Below the pieces are notes generated by a model, which saw nothing but the letters and a program-made list of their open reading frames with translations, had not been told where the DNA came from and did no database searches. Position numbers and translations under genes: made by a program. Below, one piece after another: positions 36,333 through 46,919 of a stretch of DNA of 64,000 bases (positions are counted from its first letter, which is position 1; every line of letters begins with the position of its first letter). The DNA is from Acinetobacter indicus CIP 110367 (GTDB lineage: Bacteria; Pseudomonadota; Gammaproteobacteria; Pseudomonadales; Moraxellaceae), in the NCBI RefSeq assembly GCF_000488255.1, contig NZ_KI530756.1, forward strand, positions 1-64,000, in the 5' to 3' direction.

Positions 36333-38969
36333 TTAGGCTTCAACCCATTTGCCATCCTGATATACCAGACTCCATTTGGTCTGCTTGCCTTCAGGGGTTT
36401 CAGAGCCAATATATTGCGCCTGATTTTTACGGCTGAATTTCACCAGAGTCGGGTTGCCTTCTGGGTCTACATCGGGTGCCTGCAAAATGAATTGATATTT
36501 TGGATCAAGCTGGTCAGCAACCGTACGCAGTTCCGCCACCTTCGGTGCACGGGTTTCACGCACTTTCGGGAACTTGCTGGCCGCCAGGAATAGACCGGCA
36601 GCGCCATCACGCAGGACAAAGAAGTCATCGTGCTTGGTCGAGCGTAAATGTTCCATCTTGATGGGGTCGACACGCGGCGGCGCAGGCTGACCGTTTTTCA
36701 AGACTTTACGGGTATTGTCACAGCTGGTGCAGGCAAAGTATGGACCAAAACGGCCAGTTTTCAGCTGCATTTCGCCATCACATTTATCACATGGAATGGT
36801 CGGGCCATCATAGCCTTTAATCTTGAACTCGCCTTCTTCCAGCTCAAAACCGGCGCAGTCCGGGTTATTACCGCAAATATGCAGTTTACGGCCACCATCA
36901 ATCACGTAGCTATCCATTGCGGTTTCGCAAATCGGGCAGCGTTTTTTCGACATCAGGTCGGCGGTTTCAGCACTGTCATCATCTGACAGGGCCGCCAGAG
37001 ATTCAACTGGCGTTAAATTCAAAGTGCCTTTACAGCGTTCTTTTGGCGGCAGGTTATAACCGGAACAGCCCAGGAATACCCCGGTGGTACCGGTACGAAT
37101 CTGCATTGGACGTTCGCATTCCGGACAATGCACGGCATCCACTTCCACCGGCAGATTACGGCGCATGCCCTGTTCGCCCTGTGCATTGGTCAAACGGGTT
37201 TTAAAATCACCATAGAAGCTGTCGAGCAGATCTTTCCAGTTGCGTTCACCATCGGCCACTTTATCCAGCTGACCTTCTAAGTCCGCGGTAAAGTCGTAGT
37301 TCATCAGGTTGTTAAAGCTTTCATCCAGACGGTCGGTGACAATTTCACCCATCTTTTCCGCAAACAGGCGGCGGTTTTCCAGCTTGACATAACCACGGTC
37401 CTGAATGGTGGAAATAATCGCCGCATAGGTCGATGGACGGCCAATGCCACGTTTTTCCAGTTCTTTCACCAGCGAGGCTTCGGTAAAACGTGCCGGCGGC
37501 TTGGTAAAGTGTTGTGATGGGTCCAGCTTTTGCAGTTTCAGCACTTCGCCGACTTTCACTGCAGGCAGCAATACATCATCATCAGACTTGTTCTGACCAC
37601 GCACTTTGGTAAAGCCATCAAAGACCAGGGTACGGCCTTTGGCTTTCAGTTCTACCCCATTGGCATTGACCAGAATGGTCGACGATAAATATTCGGCCGG
37701 AGTCATCTGACAGGCCACAAACTGACGCCAGATTAAATCGTATAAACGCTGGGCATCACGCTCGACACCGGCCAGGCTGTCGCCTTTCAGACCAACATTG
37801 GATGGACGAATCGCTTCGTGAGCCTCTTGCGCGCCGGCTTTGTTGCCGTAGCGGTTTGGCTTGGCCGGTAAATATTTTTGGCCATACTCGGATTCAATAT
37901 GCGTACGCACCATATTCACGGCGTCATCACTCAGGAACGTCGAGTCGGTACGCATATAGGTAATAAAACCGGCTTCATACAGACGCTGTGCCAACATCAT
38001 GGTTTTCTTGACCGAGAAACCTAGACGGGTACTGGCCGCCTGTTGCAGCGTTGATGTGATATATGGCGCACTCGGATTCACCTTGGTTGGCTTGTCTTCA
38101 CGTGCAGCCACCGTATAATCTGCATCTTTAATCAGGTTCAGCAAGGCATCGGTTTCAGCCTTGTTACGCAGCTTTAAGGTCTTGCCATTTTGCTTGACTG
38201 CTTCCAGACGAATATCATCTTGTGCAGATTTGGTATCGGCAAATACCTGCCAGTATTCTTCCGGAATGAAGGCACGAATTTCACGTTCACGCTCTACCAC
38301 CAGTTTGACGGCTACTGACTGGACACGACCGGCTGACAGACCACGGGCAATTTTTTCCCACAGCAATGGCGAAATCATAAAGCCAACCACACGGTCCAGG
38401 AAACGGCGCGCCTGCTGTGCATTGACTTTATTGGTGTCTAGACGTGCCGGATGCTTAAAGGCCTCCTGAATGGCATTTTTGGTAATTTCGTTAAATACCA
38501 CACGCTGATAACGCGCATCATCACCGCCAATGACTTCTTTTAAATGCCAGGCAATGGCTTCCCCTTCACGGTCCAAATCCGTTGCCAGATAGACTTCATC
38601 GACCTGCGATGCCAGTTTTTTCAATTCAGCAACAACATTTTCCTTGCCCGGTAGCACTTCATACTGGGCTTTCCAGCCATGCTCCGGGTCTACCCCCATG
38701 CGGTTGACCAAGGCCTGCTGAGCTTTTTCTGCTTTTTGTGCTTCGGTCAGTTTGGCACGTGTGGTGGTTTTCTTTTCTGTACTTTTACTGGCGCCTGTAG
38801 GCAAATCACGCACGTGACCGACCGACGACTTTACAATGTAATTCGAACCGAGGTATTTGTTGATTGTTTTCGCTTTTGCAGGCGACTCCACAATCACCAA
38901 GGCACGCTTAGCGCCATCGGCAGATTTTGCTGTAGTGCTTTTCGATGTGGAGCGAGGAGCGTTCGCCAT
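36333..38969 (-). CDS. topA: DNA topoisomerase I
   Basis: Relaxes negative supercoils (type IA). 878 residues. TOPRIM begins at [19 protein letters not shown] with the acidic [13 protein letters not shown]. The catalytic Tyr is in [10 protein letters not shown]. Three C-terminal zinc ribbons are visible ([42 protein letters not shown]...CTSC). The N-terminus carries an 18-residue Ser/Thr/Lys-rich extension. It is last in a unit with the two genes at 39.0-40.5 kb. Confidence 0.97.
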   Translation of the reverse strand: MANAPRSTSKSTTAKSADGAKRALVIVESPAKAKTINKYLGSNYIVKSSVGHVRDLPTGASKSTEKKTTTRAKLTEAQKAEKAQQALVNRMGVDPEHGWKAQYEVLPGKENVVAELKKLASQVDEVYLATDLDREGEAIAWHLKEVIGGDDARYQRVVFNEITKNAIQEAFKHPARLDTNKVNAQQARRFLDRVVGFMISPLLWEKIARGLSAGRVQSVAVKLVVEREREIRAFIPEEYWQVFADTKSAQDDIRLEAVKQNGKTLKLRNKAETDALLNLIKDADYTVAAREDKPTKVNPSAPYITSTLQQAASTRLGFSVKKTMMLAQRLYEAGFITYMRTDSTFLSDDAVNMVRTHIESEYGQKYLPAKPNRYGNKAGAQEAHEAIRPSNVGLKGDSLAGVERDAQRLYDLIWRQFVACQMTPAEYLSSTILVNANGVELKAKGRTLVFDGFTKVRGQNKSDDDVLLPAVKVGEVLKLQKLDPSQHFTKPPARFTEASLVKELEKRGIGRPSTYAAIISTIQDRGYVKLENRRLFAEKMGEIVTDRLDESFNNLMNYDFTADLEGQLDKVADGERNWKDLLDSFYGDFKTRLTNAQGEQGMRRNLPVEVDAVHCPECERPMQIRTGTTGVFLGCSGYNLPPKERCKGTLNLTPVESLAALSDDDSAETADLMSKKRCPICETAMDSYVIDGGRKLHICGNNPDCAGFELEEGEFKIKGYDGPTIPCDKCDGEMQLKTGRFGPYFACTSCDNTRKVLKNGQPAPPRVDPIKMEHLRSTKHDDFFVLRDGAAGLFLAASKFPKVRETRAPKVAELRTVADQLDPKYQFILQAPDVDPEGNPTLVKFSRKNQAQYIGSETPEGKQTKWSLVYQDGKWVEA

Positions 38970-39002
38970 AGTTAACCGTAGTTCCTGTGAAAATGTTTTA
39001 AA

Positions 39003-39452
39003 TTAAAGTTCAGCCAAAGAATGTAAATATGCCTTGATGTCATCCAGTTGGGTGGCTTTCAGATCAGCTTCTTCATCCCAATAGAGTCCTACACAGTTTG
39101 CCTGCATATCAATAGCATAAATGCCCTTTAATGCAACGGGTGTATGATTAAATTTTTCCTCACCATGCACCAGTTCAAGCTGCTGATCGACCACCCGGGC
39201 GCGCATTAACGGCAAGCGGGCCTCTGGAATCAGTACGCTATAATAGGCCACCATACTGGCACGGCTTTCTGTGGCCATCGGAATTTTGATCCAGTCCGGC
39301 GCAGCCACCAGACGCGGATGCAGGCCCATGTTGCGGGCTTTTTCACGCATCAGGCCGAGGGCTTTTTCTCTTGGACTGACACGCAAACCAAAAATCGAGC
39401 CCAGCACAAAAATGATGATGGCCAGTGCCACCCAAATTCCAGTATTTTCCAT
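39003..39452 (-). CDS. membrane-anchored protein of unknown function
   Basis: A 149-residue protein with one N-terminal transmembrane helix (WVALAIIIFVLGSIFGL) and a cytoplasmic domain beginning VSPREKALGLMREKARNMGL. No recognised catalytic motif. It lies 33 bp upstream of topA and probably shares its mRNA. The repeated finding of such a gene next to topA would need genome comparison. Confidence 0.72.
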   Translation of the reverse strand: MENTGIWVALAIIIFVLGSIFGLRVSPREKALGLMREKARNMGLHPRLVAAPDWIKIPMATESRASMVAYYSVLIPEARLPLMRARVVDQQLELVHGEEKFNHTPVALKGIYAIDMQANCVGLYWDEEADLKATQLDDIKAYLHSLAEL

Positions 39453-39522
39453 AGCTCAACCTTTATGTTCTTTTATTAGAGTTGCATAAGCGCCATATAA
39501 AACGCAAGTTTGCACGATAAAA

Positions 39523-40545
39523 TTAATTCAGGAACATTTCGTGGCTATAGACCACTTCATGCCCGTTCCAGTAGATATAGCCTTTTTCCAGCAGTTCCTT
39601 GAGCAATAACCGCACGTCGGACTGGGGAAACATCTGTTCTAACAGGTCACGCAAGGCATAAATATCTTTGGGTTTATCGGCTTTCAGTTCGCGCAGTTTA
39701 CGCGCCACTTCCAGCTGTACCGGATCAATCTGGTCAAAGTTTTTAAACAGCAGCTGCTGCGCACTTTGAATCGGCGCGGCGACAGAGTCCTGTTCAATAA
39801 CAGGAGCAGCTCCGCTTTCTGTCGACTGTAACTGTTTTAAGGCCTGATCCAGACTGCTGGCCACCGGTGTTTTTTCAGCAGAGGCATTTAAATCCAGCTG
39901 AATCCACTGTTTCAGCACCTTCTTGCGAAAGGCAATTTGCTCATCATAACGCTTGATAATTTTCAGATTAATTAACAAACCGACCAGACGCTGGGCTTTT
40001 TCCGGCACCACCTGCAAAATATTGCTGAGAGAGTTTTTCAGCTTCTCGACCGTATTCGGTTTACCGCTCATTTTTGCCAGAGCATCACAGTATTTTTTGA
40101 CCAGTTGCAAATACGGTTTTTGCTGGATGGTGGCAATACTCGGCAAGCTGTATTTTGGCGTATGAAGTGGCTGCGCCGCATCTTCTGGCTGAATCAAAAT
40201 CAGATGGGCACTGATATTCGAGGCCTGTAGCATTTGCACCAGAATATCGCTGCTGTCCTGGGCCGAAATAATTTCGACATGGCTATCTGGCTCAAGTAAT
40301 GCCATTAACTGCCCGACCACCACGGCATATTCAAACTCTTTATGCGGTGCTTCTGGGGTGTCCAGTACCACCACCTGAGCGCTGTTCATCCAGCTGGCCA
40401 GTTCAGTCAGGTCATCCAGCGCGTACTCAAAGCGTCCGGCACAGTTAAACAGGTAGAGTGTCGAATAATGCTGCAGAATATCGCGCAGCAGTTGTGCCGT
40501 AGGCATATTCTGTTCAAGATCTAAAAGTACAACTTTCTGGGTCAT
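39523..40545 (-). CDS. PIN/NYN-like domain protein of unknown function
   Basis: A 340-residue soluble protein. The N-terminal 130 residues read like a PIN-like/NYN domain: VVLLDLEQNMPTAQLLRDIL, an acidic-positioned KEFEYAVVVGQLMALLEPDSHVEIISAQDSSD block where canonical members have DFxLAxxLG and SKDTGFDP. Several acidic residues are replaced, so activity is doubtful. A helical middle and a Gln/Ser/Ala-rich linker precede a C-terminal helical domain. It is first in the likely topA transcript. Confidence 0.6.
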   Translation of the reverse strand: MTQKVVLLDLEQNMPTAQLLRDILQHYSTLYLFNCAGRFEYALDDLTELASWMNSAQVVVLDTPEAPHKEFEYAVVVGQLMALLEPDSHVEIISAQDSSDILVQMLQASNISAHLILIQPEDAAQPLHTPKYSLPSIATIQQKPYLQLVKKYCDALAKMSGKPNTVEKLKNSLSNILQVVPEKAQRLVGLLINLKIIKRYDEQIAFRKKVLKQWIQLDLNASAEKTPVASSLDQALKQLQSTESGAAPVIEQDSVAAPIQSAQQLLFKNFDQIDPVQLEVARKLRELKADKPKDIYALRDLLEQMFPQSDVRLLLKELLEKGYIYWNGHEVVYSHEMFLN

Positions 40546-40699
40546 GACAAAAAATAAAGGATCTGAGAGCCGAAAGTGGGCATTAGAGCCGGAAGTGAGA
40601 TAAAGGTCAAATTTTTTTATTGTGGCGCTGTGATCGCTGCCTCAAAAGCGGCTGGAGCTAAACCGATCTACCAGTATCTTCTTTATATGGATACCTTAA

Positions 40700-40729
40700 A
40701 ATAAACCCGCATTCAGGCTGTGGGTTTAT
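40700..40729 (-). terminator. slyX terminator
   Basis: On the minus strand AAACCCACA and TGCGGGTTT pair with one mismatch, then TATTTT. Confidence 0.6.
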
Positions 40730-40765
40730 CAATAGATTGTGCGGAATGTTCTAGCAATTGACAGA

Positions 40766-41011
40766 TTAATAATGCGGCGGAATATTGGTCAGCGGATCGA
40801 AGGGAGCAATGCCTTCAGACAGGTCAGCTGACTCAACCCGTTGATAAAGCAGCTGCATTTGTTTCTTGAGGTCGGCAATTTCCAGATTCTGTTTAGTCAC
40901 CTGCTCATTCAGCTGTTCAACTAAATCATCTAAAAATGCAATTCGGACTTGCAAATCTTCAATGGGTGCGGAAAATGACGCCTGATCATTTAGATTTTGT
41001 TGTTTAGTCAT
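40766..41011 (-). CDS. slyX: SlyX family protein
   Basis: An 81-residue coiled-coil protein: LQVRIAFLDDLVEQLNEQVTKQNLEIADLKKQMQLL, ending with the characteristic PPHY. The SlyX function is unknown; E. coli slyX lies next to slyD. It is divergent from uup with only 35 bp between the starts. Confidence 0.9.
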   Translation of the reverse strand: MTKQQNLNDQASFSAPIEDLQVRIAFLDDLVEQLNEQVTKQNLEIADLKKQMQLLYQRVESADLSEGIAPFDPLTNIPPHY

Positions 41012-41046
41012 TTTAAATCCTCATTTGAGATTTTTCAGGAAACACT

Positions 41047-42957
41047 ATGGCCTATATTACCCTAAGGGATGTCCAACTCGCGTTTGGTGGACCCGCCCTG
41101 CTCGACGGCGCGAACTTTACTCTTGAACGTGGCGAACGAGTGTGTTTGATCGGCCGTAATGGTGAAGGTAAGTCTACCTTACTTAAACTGATTGAAGGAA
41201 GCTTACTGCCCGATGCCGGTGAAGTCTCGATTCAAAATGGCTTAACCGTGTCCATGCTCACCCAGGATGTCCCGATGGATTCGGGCAAGGTTGCCGATAT
41301 TGTCGCCGATGGTGCCGGTGAAGCAGCAGAAGTCCTGCGTGCCTATCATGCCGCCAATGATGCCTGCGTACTGGGCGATATGGCCGCCTGCGAGCGCATG
41401 GGTGAACTGCAACACAAACTGGATCAGCTTGATGGCTGGGCACTGGAAAACAAGGTCAACTCTATTTTAAGCAAAATGGGGCTGGACCCGAATGCCGATC
41501 TGGCAGATCTTTCCGGTGGCCGTAAACGCCGCGTGCTGCTGGCCCGTGCCCTGCTGACCCAACCGGACATCCTGTTACTGGATGAGCCGACTAACCATTT
41601 AGATGTTGAAAGTATCGAATGGCTGGAAAAATTCCTGCTCGATCAGAACAACCTGACCTTATTGTTTATTTCGCACGACCGGACCTTTGTCGACAGTCTG
41701 GCAACCCGTATTGTCGAACTGGATCGCGGGATTCTGCGCAGTTATGAAGGCAACTATTCACGCTATCTGGATCTCAAAGCCCAGCAGCTGGAAGCAGAAG
41801 AAAAACAGAATGCCCTGTTTGAGAAAAAACTGGCCGAAGAAGAAGCCTGGATCCGTCAGGGCATTAAAGCGCGTCGTACCCGCAACGAAGGTCGTGTTCG
41901 TGCCCTGAAAGCCTTACGCGAAGAATCCAAAGCGCGTCGCTTCCAGCAAGGCAAAGTCAACATGGGGGTACAGGAAGCTGCGCGTTCAGGCAAACTGGTC
42001 TTTGATATTGAGCATCTGGGCGTCAGCTATGATGGCAAGCCGCTAATCAAAGACTTCTCGGCCATTGTCATGCGTGGCGACCGGATTGGTCTGGTTGGAG
42101 ATAACGGGGTCGGTAAAACCACCCTGATTAAAGCCATTTTGGATGAAGTGGAACACAGCGGTACCGTTAAAATTGGCACCCAACTGGAAATTGCCTATTT
42201 TGATCAGCTGCGTAACCAGCTGGATTTGGAAAAATCGGTCAAGGACAACGTTTCTGAAGGTTCTGACTTTGTTGATGTCAATGGACAGCGCCGTCATATC
42301 TACAGCTATCTGCAAGACTTCCTGTTTAACCCGGAACGTGCGCGTACCCCGGTCAAAGCCTTGTCCGGCGGTGAACGTAACCGCGTGCTACTGGCCAAAC
42401 TCTTGCTGAAACCATCCAATTTAATTGTGATGGATGAGCCGACCAACGATCTGGATATGGTCACGCTGGAACTGCTGGAAGAAATGCTGGCTGAATACAA
42501 AGGCACCTTGCTGCTAATTTCGCATGACCGTGCCTTTATGGACAATGTGGTCACCTCGACCTGGGTGTTTGATGGCAAAGGTCATATTGAAGAATATGTC
42601 GGCGGCTATCAGGATTATTTACAGCAGCGTCCGGATCAAACCGTGGTTGACCAGAAAATGGCGGTGAAAAAAGCCCAGGCCAAGGCAGAAGCAGCAAAAA
42701 CAGAAGCTGCTCCGGCACCCGTGAAGAAGAAACTCAGCTATAAAGATCAGCGTGAACTGGACCAGCTGCCGGCTGAAATTGAAGCGCTGGAAGCAGAACA
42801 GGCTGAACTGTCAGAGAAACTGGCTGATGGTTCCTGGTTTGTATCCGATGCCGAAGCTGCAACCCAAGCCTCGCAGCGTCTGGCAGAAATTGAAGAGATT
42901 CTGCTGGAAAAACTGGAACGCTGGGATGAGCTGGAAAATATGAGCAAAGGCAGTTAA
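41047..42957 (+). CDS. uup: ABC-F ATPase Uup
   Basis: A soluble ABC-F protein with two ATPase domains acting on ribosomes; loss of E. coli Uup raises transposon excision. 636 residues. Walker A motifs GRNGEGKSTLLKL and GDNGVGKTTLIKA, signature LSGGRKRRVLLARALL and LSGGERNRVLLAKLLL, Walker B ILLLDEPTNHLD and LIVMDEPTNDLD. A charged linker and C-terminal coiled coil (about 550-636) complete the Uup layout. No resistance-type (Ard) features are evident. Confidence 0.93.
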   Translation: MAYITLRDVQLAFGGPALLDGANFTLERGERVCLIGRNGEGKSTLLKLIEGSLLPDAGEVSIQNGLTVSMLTQDVPMDSGKVADIVADGAGEAAEVLRAYHAANDACVLGDMAACERMGELQHKLDQLDGWALENKVNSILSKMGLDPNADLADLSGGRKRRVLLARALLTQPDILLLDEPTNHLDVESIEWLEKFLLDQNNLTLLFISHDRTFVDSLATRIVELDRGILRSYEGNYSRYLDLKAQQLEAEEKQNALFEKKLAEEEAWIRQGIKARRTRNEGRVRALKALREESKARRFQQGKVNMGVQEAARSGKLVFDIEHLGVSYDGKPLIKDFSAIVMRGDRIGLVGDNGVGKTTLIKAILDEVEHSGTVKIGTQLEIAYFDQLRNQLDLEKSVKDNVSEGSDFVDVNGQRRHIYSYLQDFLFNPERARTPVKALSGGERNRVLLAKLLLKPSNLIVMDEPTNDLDMVTLELLEEMLAEYKGTLLLISHDRAFMDNVVTSTWVFDGKGHIEEYVGGYQDYLQQRPDQTVVDQKMAVKKAQAKAEAAKTEAAPAPVKKKLSYKDQRELDQLPAEIEALEAEQAELSEKLADGSWFVSDAEAATQASQRLAEIEEILLEKLERWDELENMSKGS

Positions 42958-42972
42958 TTCACCCGCTTCACA

Positions 42973-43003
42973 GCATCTGCCGGACAGCGGCAGATGCTTT
43001 TTA
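42973..43003 (+). terminator. uup terminator
   Basis: GCATCTGCC and GGCAGATGC form a perfect 9-bp stem around seven bases, then TTTTTATC. Confidence 0.85.
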
Positions 43004-43057
43004 TCTTCAAAATCGTTCATGCTACACTGCATTTAACCTTCATTTTAAAACGTCACT

Positions 43058-43993
43058 ATGCCGCAACCGCAAGATTATCAACCTGGTGAATTTCAATGGT
43101 CCTTTCTGCTACCGAAATACTGGAGCATCTGGATCGGTATTATCTTCCTGATGATTTTGGCAATCTTGCCGTGGGCCATTCAGTATCGTTTAGGCCAGTG
43201 GCTGGGCCAGCTGGCGTTTCGCTATCTGCATTCACGCCGTAAAACCACTGTCCGCAATCTGGAGCTTTGCTTTCCAGAATGGTCTGCGCAAGAGGTGCAG
43301 GACAACGCGCGCCAGGTTTTTGTTGACCAGATGATTGGCGTATTTGAAACCCTAAATGCCTGGTATAGCCCGAAATGGTTCCAGGGCCGGGTCAGTATTG
43401 AAGGTCTGGAATATATTCAGCAGGCGCAAGCGGAAGGCAAAGGCGTCTTGTTGCTGGGCACCCACTCGACCCTGCTTGATGCCGGCGGCTATTTATGTGC
43501 CCAGTATTTTGAACCCGATGTGGTCTATCGTCCGCAGAACAATCCGCTGTTAGATATGCTGATTTACCGCTGCCGGGCCACCATTTATGCCCATCAGATT
43601 GACCATGATGATATGCGTGGTCTGGTACGTAACCTGAAAAATGGCCATGCCATCTGGTACAGTCCGGATCAGGATTTTGGCCTGAAACAAGGCGTAATGG
43701 CGCCATTCTTTGGCGTGCCGGCAGCCACCGTGACTGCGCATCGTCGTTTACTGAAAATGACCAAAGCCGCCGCAATTCCGCTGTATTTCTACCGCCATGG
43801 TGATCTTAAAAATCCGAAATATCATGTCTTGATTGAGCCACCGGTTGAGCGTTTACCAAGTGAGGATGAAGTCGATGATGCGACGCGTGTTAATTTGATT
43901 ATTGAACGTCAGCTGCGCATCGCGCCGACTCAATATATGTGGTTTCATCGCCGTTTTAAGACCCGTCCACAAGGCTATGAGCAGCTGTACTAA
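43058..43993 (+). CDS. lpxL: lipid A biosynthesis lauroyl-type acyltransferase
   Basis: Transfers an acyl chain from acyl-ACP to Kdo2-lipid IVA or, in Acinetobacter, to lipid A precursors, at the inner membrane. 311 residues. One N-terminal membrane anchor, the catalytic HSTLLD (HX4D) motif, NNPLLDML, WYSPDQDFGLKQG, and the C-terminal QYMWFHRRFKTRPQG closely match LpxL/LpxP. LpxM-type chemistry cannot be excluded. The unit ends without a clear terminator. Confidence 0.88.
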   Translation: MPQPQDYQPGEFQWSFLLPKYWSIWIGIIFLMILAILPWAIQYRLGQWLGQLAFRYLHSRRKTTVRNLELCFPEWSAQEVQDNARQVFVDQMIGVFETLNAWYSPKWFQGRVSIEGLEYIQQAQAEGKGVLLLGTHSTLLDAGGYLCAQYFEPDVVYRPQNNPLLDMLIYRCRATIYAHQIDHDDMRGLVRNLKNGHAIWYSPDQDFGLKQGVMAPFFGVPAATVTAHRRLLKMTKAAAIPLYFYRHGDLKNPKYHVLIEPPVERLPSEDEVDDATRVNLIIERQLRIAPTQYMWFHRRFKTRPQGYEQLY

Positions 43994-44332
43994 GCAATAC
44001 AGCTGTATTAAGCCAATCTTTCTGCCAGTCAAATACCATATGCTGATCAAAATACCAGGACACGACAGCCCATAAAGTTAAACCCGAGTTCTGCATCCTG
44101 CAAAACTCGGGCTTATGAGGTTGTGCTTTCAAAACTTTTTTGTTGTTATCTCTGGCTTTCCATTCCTGCATCATCTCCATGATGACAATCCACCGGCTTC
44201 AACTTCCTTAACGGGACTCTCCTTTCCCAACTCCATCTGCCGATATGCTTAGAATACGCAGCTTGCTCGGTTTCAGCTATTGGCCATCGGCCTAAATCTG
44301 TGTAAGCCATTTCTTACACTTTTCCTCAAATT
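43994..44332. other. 339-bp intergenic region with hairpins, no supported gene
   Basis: On the minus strand the downstream side of the EEP gene holds a hairpin CATCAT-GGAG-ATGATG (about 44167-44182) and a longer one with CCCGAGTT and AACTCGGG arms (about 44073-44110), followed on the minus strand by TTTAACTTT. The second could terminate the EEP transcript or a small RNA. A 74-codon minus-strand frame (43956-44180) crosses both hairpins and lacks a good start. Confidence 0.4.
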
Positions 44333-45460
44333 TCATGGCGTCTTGCTGCCCTGCTTATAATCCTGAGCCAAATCATCGGTCACGATTTTTTCTTCCCGCT
44401 CGGCTTTTTCAATACCCTCCTGAATCGCCTCCTGCGCTTCTTCTTCATCGGCTTCAGTCTGTTCCAGCTCTTCCTGAATGTGCTCAAACACCCGACCGGT
44501 CTGTAACACCACATAGACCGGAAAATGATCTGAGCCCATATGTGGCAAACGCTTCATCTCCACCAAGGCAAAATCGGTACTGTGAAACACATGGTCCAGC
44601 GACCAGCGCAATAAGGGATAATCTGCATGGAAAGTATTGACATAATGCCGGCCGACGCGCGGGTCCAGCAGGCCACTGATGCGCTGAAACAGACGTGTGG
44701 TGCGGGACCAGGCCACATCATTCAGGTCGCCCATCACAATACAGCTTTCATCCAGATCTTTAATCTGATCGCCGACAATTAATAGCTCGGCATCACGCAG
44801 GGTCGAATCTTTGGCTTCAGTCGGACTCGGCGGTTTCGGATGCAGACAGTACAGCTGCACCGGCTGGCCTGAACGCAGGATCACTGTGGTATGAATTGAC
44901 GGAATTTCATCACTAAGGATAAATTTCACTTCGGTTTCTTTTAAGGGCAGGCGGCTATAGAGATGCATGCCATATAAATTGTCCAGCGGCACCGGTACGC
45001 GATAAGGATAATCCGGCTCAATCACCGCCAGCTGCTGCTGCCAGACCGTATCGGTTTCCAGTGTCAATACCAAATCGGGCTGGTATTTCCGGATTTCAGC
45101 AATGAGCAGGTGATATTTCTGGTTGGTGGTCAGCACATTGGAGACCATTAACGAAATTTGCTGATCAGGGTTCAGCTGCTCCGGCTTGACCTTTTTGACC
45201 TGCTTTTTCCAGATAAAGGTATAAGGCAGCACCATTTTCAGCTGGTACGCCAGAGCGGCAATCAGACCGGTTAAAATCACATAGCGCGGCGTATCCCAGG
45301 CCGCATCCCACAGCAGCATCAGCACAAAGGCCACAATCCCCAGCACCAGAACCTGCAATCTGGGAAAATCGGCACCTCGAAACCACCATTCATCGCGCGG
45401 AATCAGCGACCAGAAGCTGATCCAGATGACGAAAATGGCCAGCATTTCCACCCAAATCAT
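44333..45460 (-). CDS. membrane-anchored endonuclease/exonuclease/phosphatase family protein
   Basis: A 375-residue protein. Three hydrophobic segments fill the first 90 residues. The EEP catalytic domain follows: SLMVSNVLTTNQKYHLL, ETDTVW with the catalytic Glu-like residue, MGDLNDVAWSRT and a C-terminal SDHFPVYV. The tail is Glu-rich. In this layout the enzyme would act at the cytoplasmic or periplasmic face; substrate unknown. ATG 45460 is preferred over GTG 45466 because AAGTAGG is better spaced. Confidence 0.82.
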   Translation of the reverse strand: MIWVEMLAIFVIWISFWSLIPRDEWWFRGADFPRLQVLVLGIVAFVLMLLWDAAWDTPRYVILTGLIAALAYQLKMVLPYTFIWKKQVKKVKPEQLNPDQQISLMVSNVLTTNQKYHLLIAEIRKYQPDLVLTLETDTVWQQQLAVIEPDYPYRVPVPLDNLYGMHLYSRLPLKETEVKFILSDEIPSIHTTVILRSGQPVQLYCLHPKPPSPTEAKDSTLRDAELLIVGDQIKDLDESCIVMGDLNDVAWSRTTRLFQRISGLLDPRVGRHYVNTFHADYPLLRWSLDHVFHSTDFALVEMKRLPHMGSDHFPVYVVLQTGRVFEHIQEELEQTEADEEEAQEAIQEGIEKAEREEKIVTDDLAQDYKQGSKTP

Positions 45461-45654
45461 ATGCACCTACTTAGAAAGTTCATTTTTCTCGTTTTTTTTA
45501 AATAGAAATCTAACGTTATCAATTTTGTATGTAACACAAACAAGTTATTTCACTCAATAATAATGATGTTTTGATTATGTAGAGCTTGCAGTTGTGTCCC
45601 CTTTTGATACACTCATACTCCTTTTTGTTTTTTTACGCACCGAGGCAAAGTGAC

Positions 45655-46773
45655 ATGAAAGTAGGTCTGGTCGGTTGGCGCGGGATGGTAGGTTCCGTCC
45701 TTATGCAACGTATGGTTGAAGAGAATGATTTTGCTCATTTTGAGCCATTTTATTTCTCTACCAGTAATGCCGGTGGTGAAGCACCAGCGTTTGGCGGTAA
45801 AACTGCCCCAGCACTTATGGATGCAACGGACATTAACATTCTGAAGCAAATGGATGTCATTATTACCTGTCAAGGTGGCGACTATACCTCAGACGTGTTC
45901 CCGAAACTGAAAGCTGAAGGCTGGAACGGTTACTGGATTGATGCAGCATCTACCCTGCGTATGGATGATGAAGCGATTATCGTGCTTGATCCGGTGAACA
46001 TGAACGTGATTAAAGACGGTCTGGTGAAAGGCACCAAAACATTTGTGGGCGGTAACTGTACGGTTTCACTCATGTTGATGGGCTTAGGCGGTCTGTTCCA
46101 GAACAATCTGGTGGAATGGGCAACCTCGATGACGTATCAGGCAGCTTCGGGTGCAGGCGCGCAGAACATGCGTGAACTGATCACCGGTATGGGCTACCTG
46201 TATAACAACACCAAAGAACTGCTGGATGACCCACGTTCTCCAATTCTGGACATCGACTCTAAAATTGCTGAACTGCAACGTGGCGAAGGTTTCCCGTCAG
46301 CCAACTTCGGTGTACCGCTTGCTGGCTCTTTAATTCCATACATCGACAAACAGCTGGAAAATGGCCAGTCGAAAGAAGAATGGAAAGGTCAGTCTGAAAC
46401 CAACAAGATTTTAGGCAACCAGCAAATCGTACCAATTGATGGTCACTGTGTCCGTATTGGTGCCATGCGTTGTCACTCTCAGGCCCTTACCCTGAAACTG
46501 CGTAAAGATGTACCTTTGGATGAAATCGAAGATATCATCGCCAGCGCCAATGACTGGTCGAAAGTGGTACCAAATACCCGTGAAGCCTCTATGACAGATT
46601 TAACCCCTGTTGCAGTAACCGGTACCTTAACTGTTCCTGTGGGCCGTTTACGCAAGCTGAACATGGGTAAAGAATACCTGGGCGCGTTCACCGTCGGTGA
46701 CCAGTTGCTTTGGGGTGCGGCAGAACCATTACGCCGTATGCTACGCATCTTAATTGACTATAAAAACGCGTAA
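45655..46773 (+). CDS. asd: aspartate-semialdehyde dehydrogenase
   Basis: NADPH-dependent reduction of aspartyl phosphate, shared by the lysine/diaminopimelate, methionine and threonine pathways. 372 residues. NADP-binding [18 protein letters not shown], active-site Cys in [10 protein letters not shown], the substrate Arg region [21 protein letters not shown]. The start at 45655 fits the family; the frame is open 23 codons earlier. GAGG is upstream. A terminator at 46798-46829 ends the unit. Confidence 0.97.
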   Translation: MKVGLVGWRGMVGSVLMQRMVEENDFAHFEPFYFSTSNAGGEAPAFGGKTAPALMDATDINILKQMDVIITCQGGDYTSDVFPKLKAEGWNGYWIDAASTLRMDDEAIIVLDPVNMNVIKDGLVKGTKTFVGGNCTVSLMLMGLGGLFQNNLVEWATSMTYQAASGAGAQNMRELITGMGYLYNNTKELLDDPRSPILDIDSKIAELQRGEGFPSANFGVPLAGSLIPYIDKQLENGQSKEEWKGQSETNKILGNQQIVPIDGHCVRIGAMRCHSQALTLKLRKDVPLDEIEDIIASANDWSKVVPNTREASMTDLTPVAVTGTLTVPVGRLRKLNMGKEYLGAFTVGDQLLWGAAEPLRRMLRILIDYKNA

Positions 46774-46797
46774 GCCTTTTAAGCAAAAGTAAATTAC

Positions 46798-46829
46798 CAA
46801 AAGCCGATCTGAAAAGATCGGCTTTTTAT
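46798..46829 (+). terminator. asd terminator
   Basis: AAAGCCGATCT and AGATCGGCTTT pair perfectly around GAAA, followed by TTTAT. Confidence 0.9.
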
Positions 46830-46919
46830 GTAACTAGCCTGTAAATATTTTACAATCGACTTACAACTCGCTAATCTATTCTTTTCGCTATGCGATAAAT
46901 GACCGAGCTGACGATTAAG

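Noticed and set aside
43956..44180. 74-codon minus-strand frame behind lpxL
   Set aside because: It overlaps the lpxL end, crosses both hairpins, and has no good ribosome-binding site; composition does not look coding.
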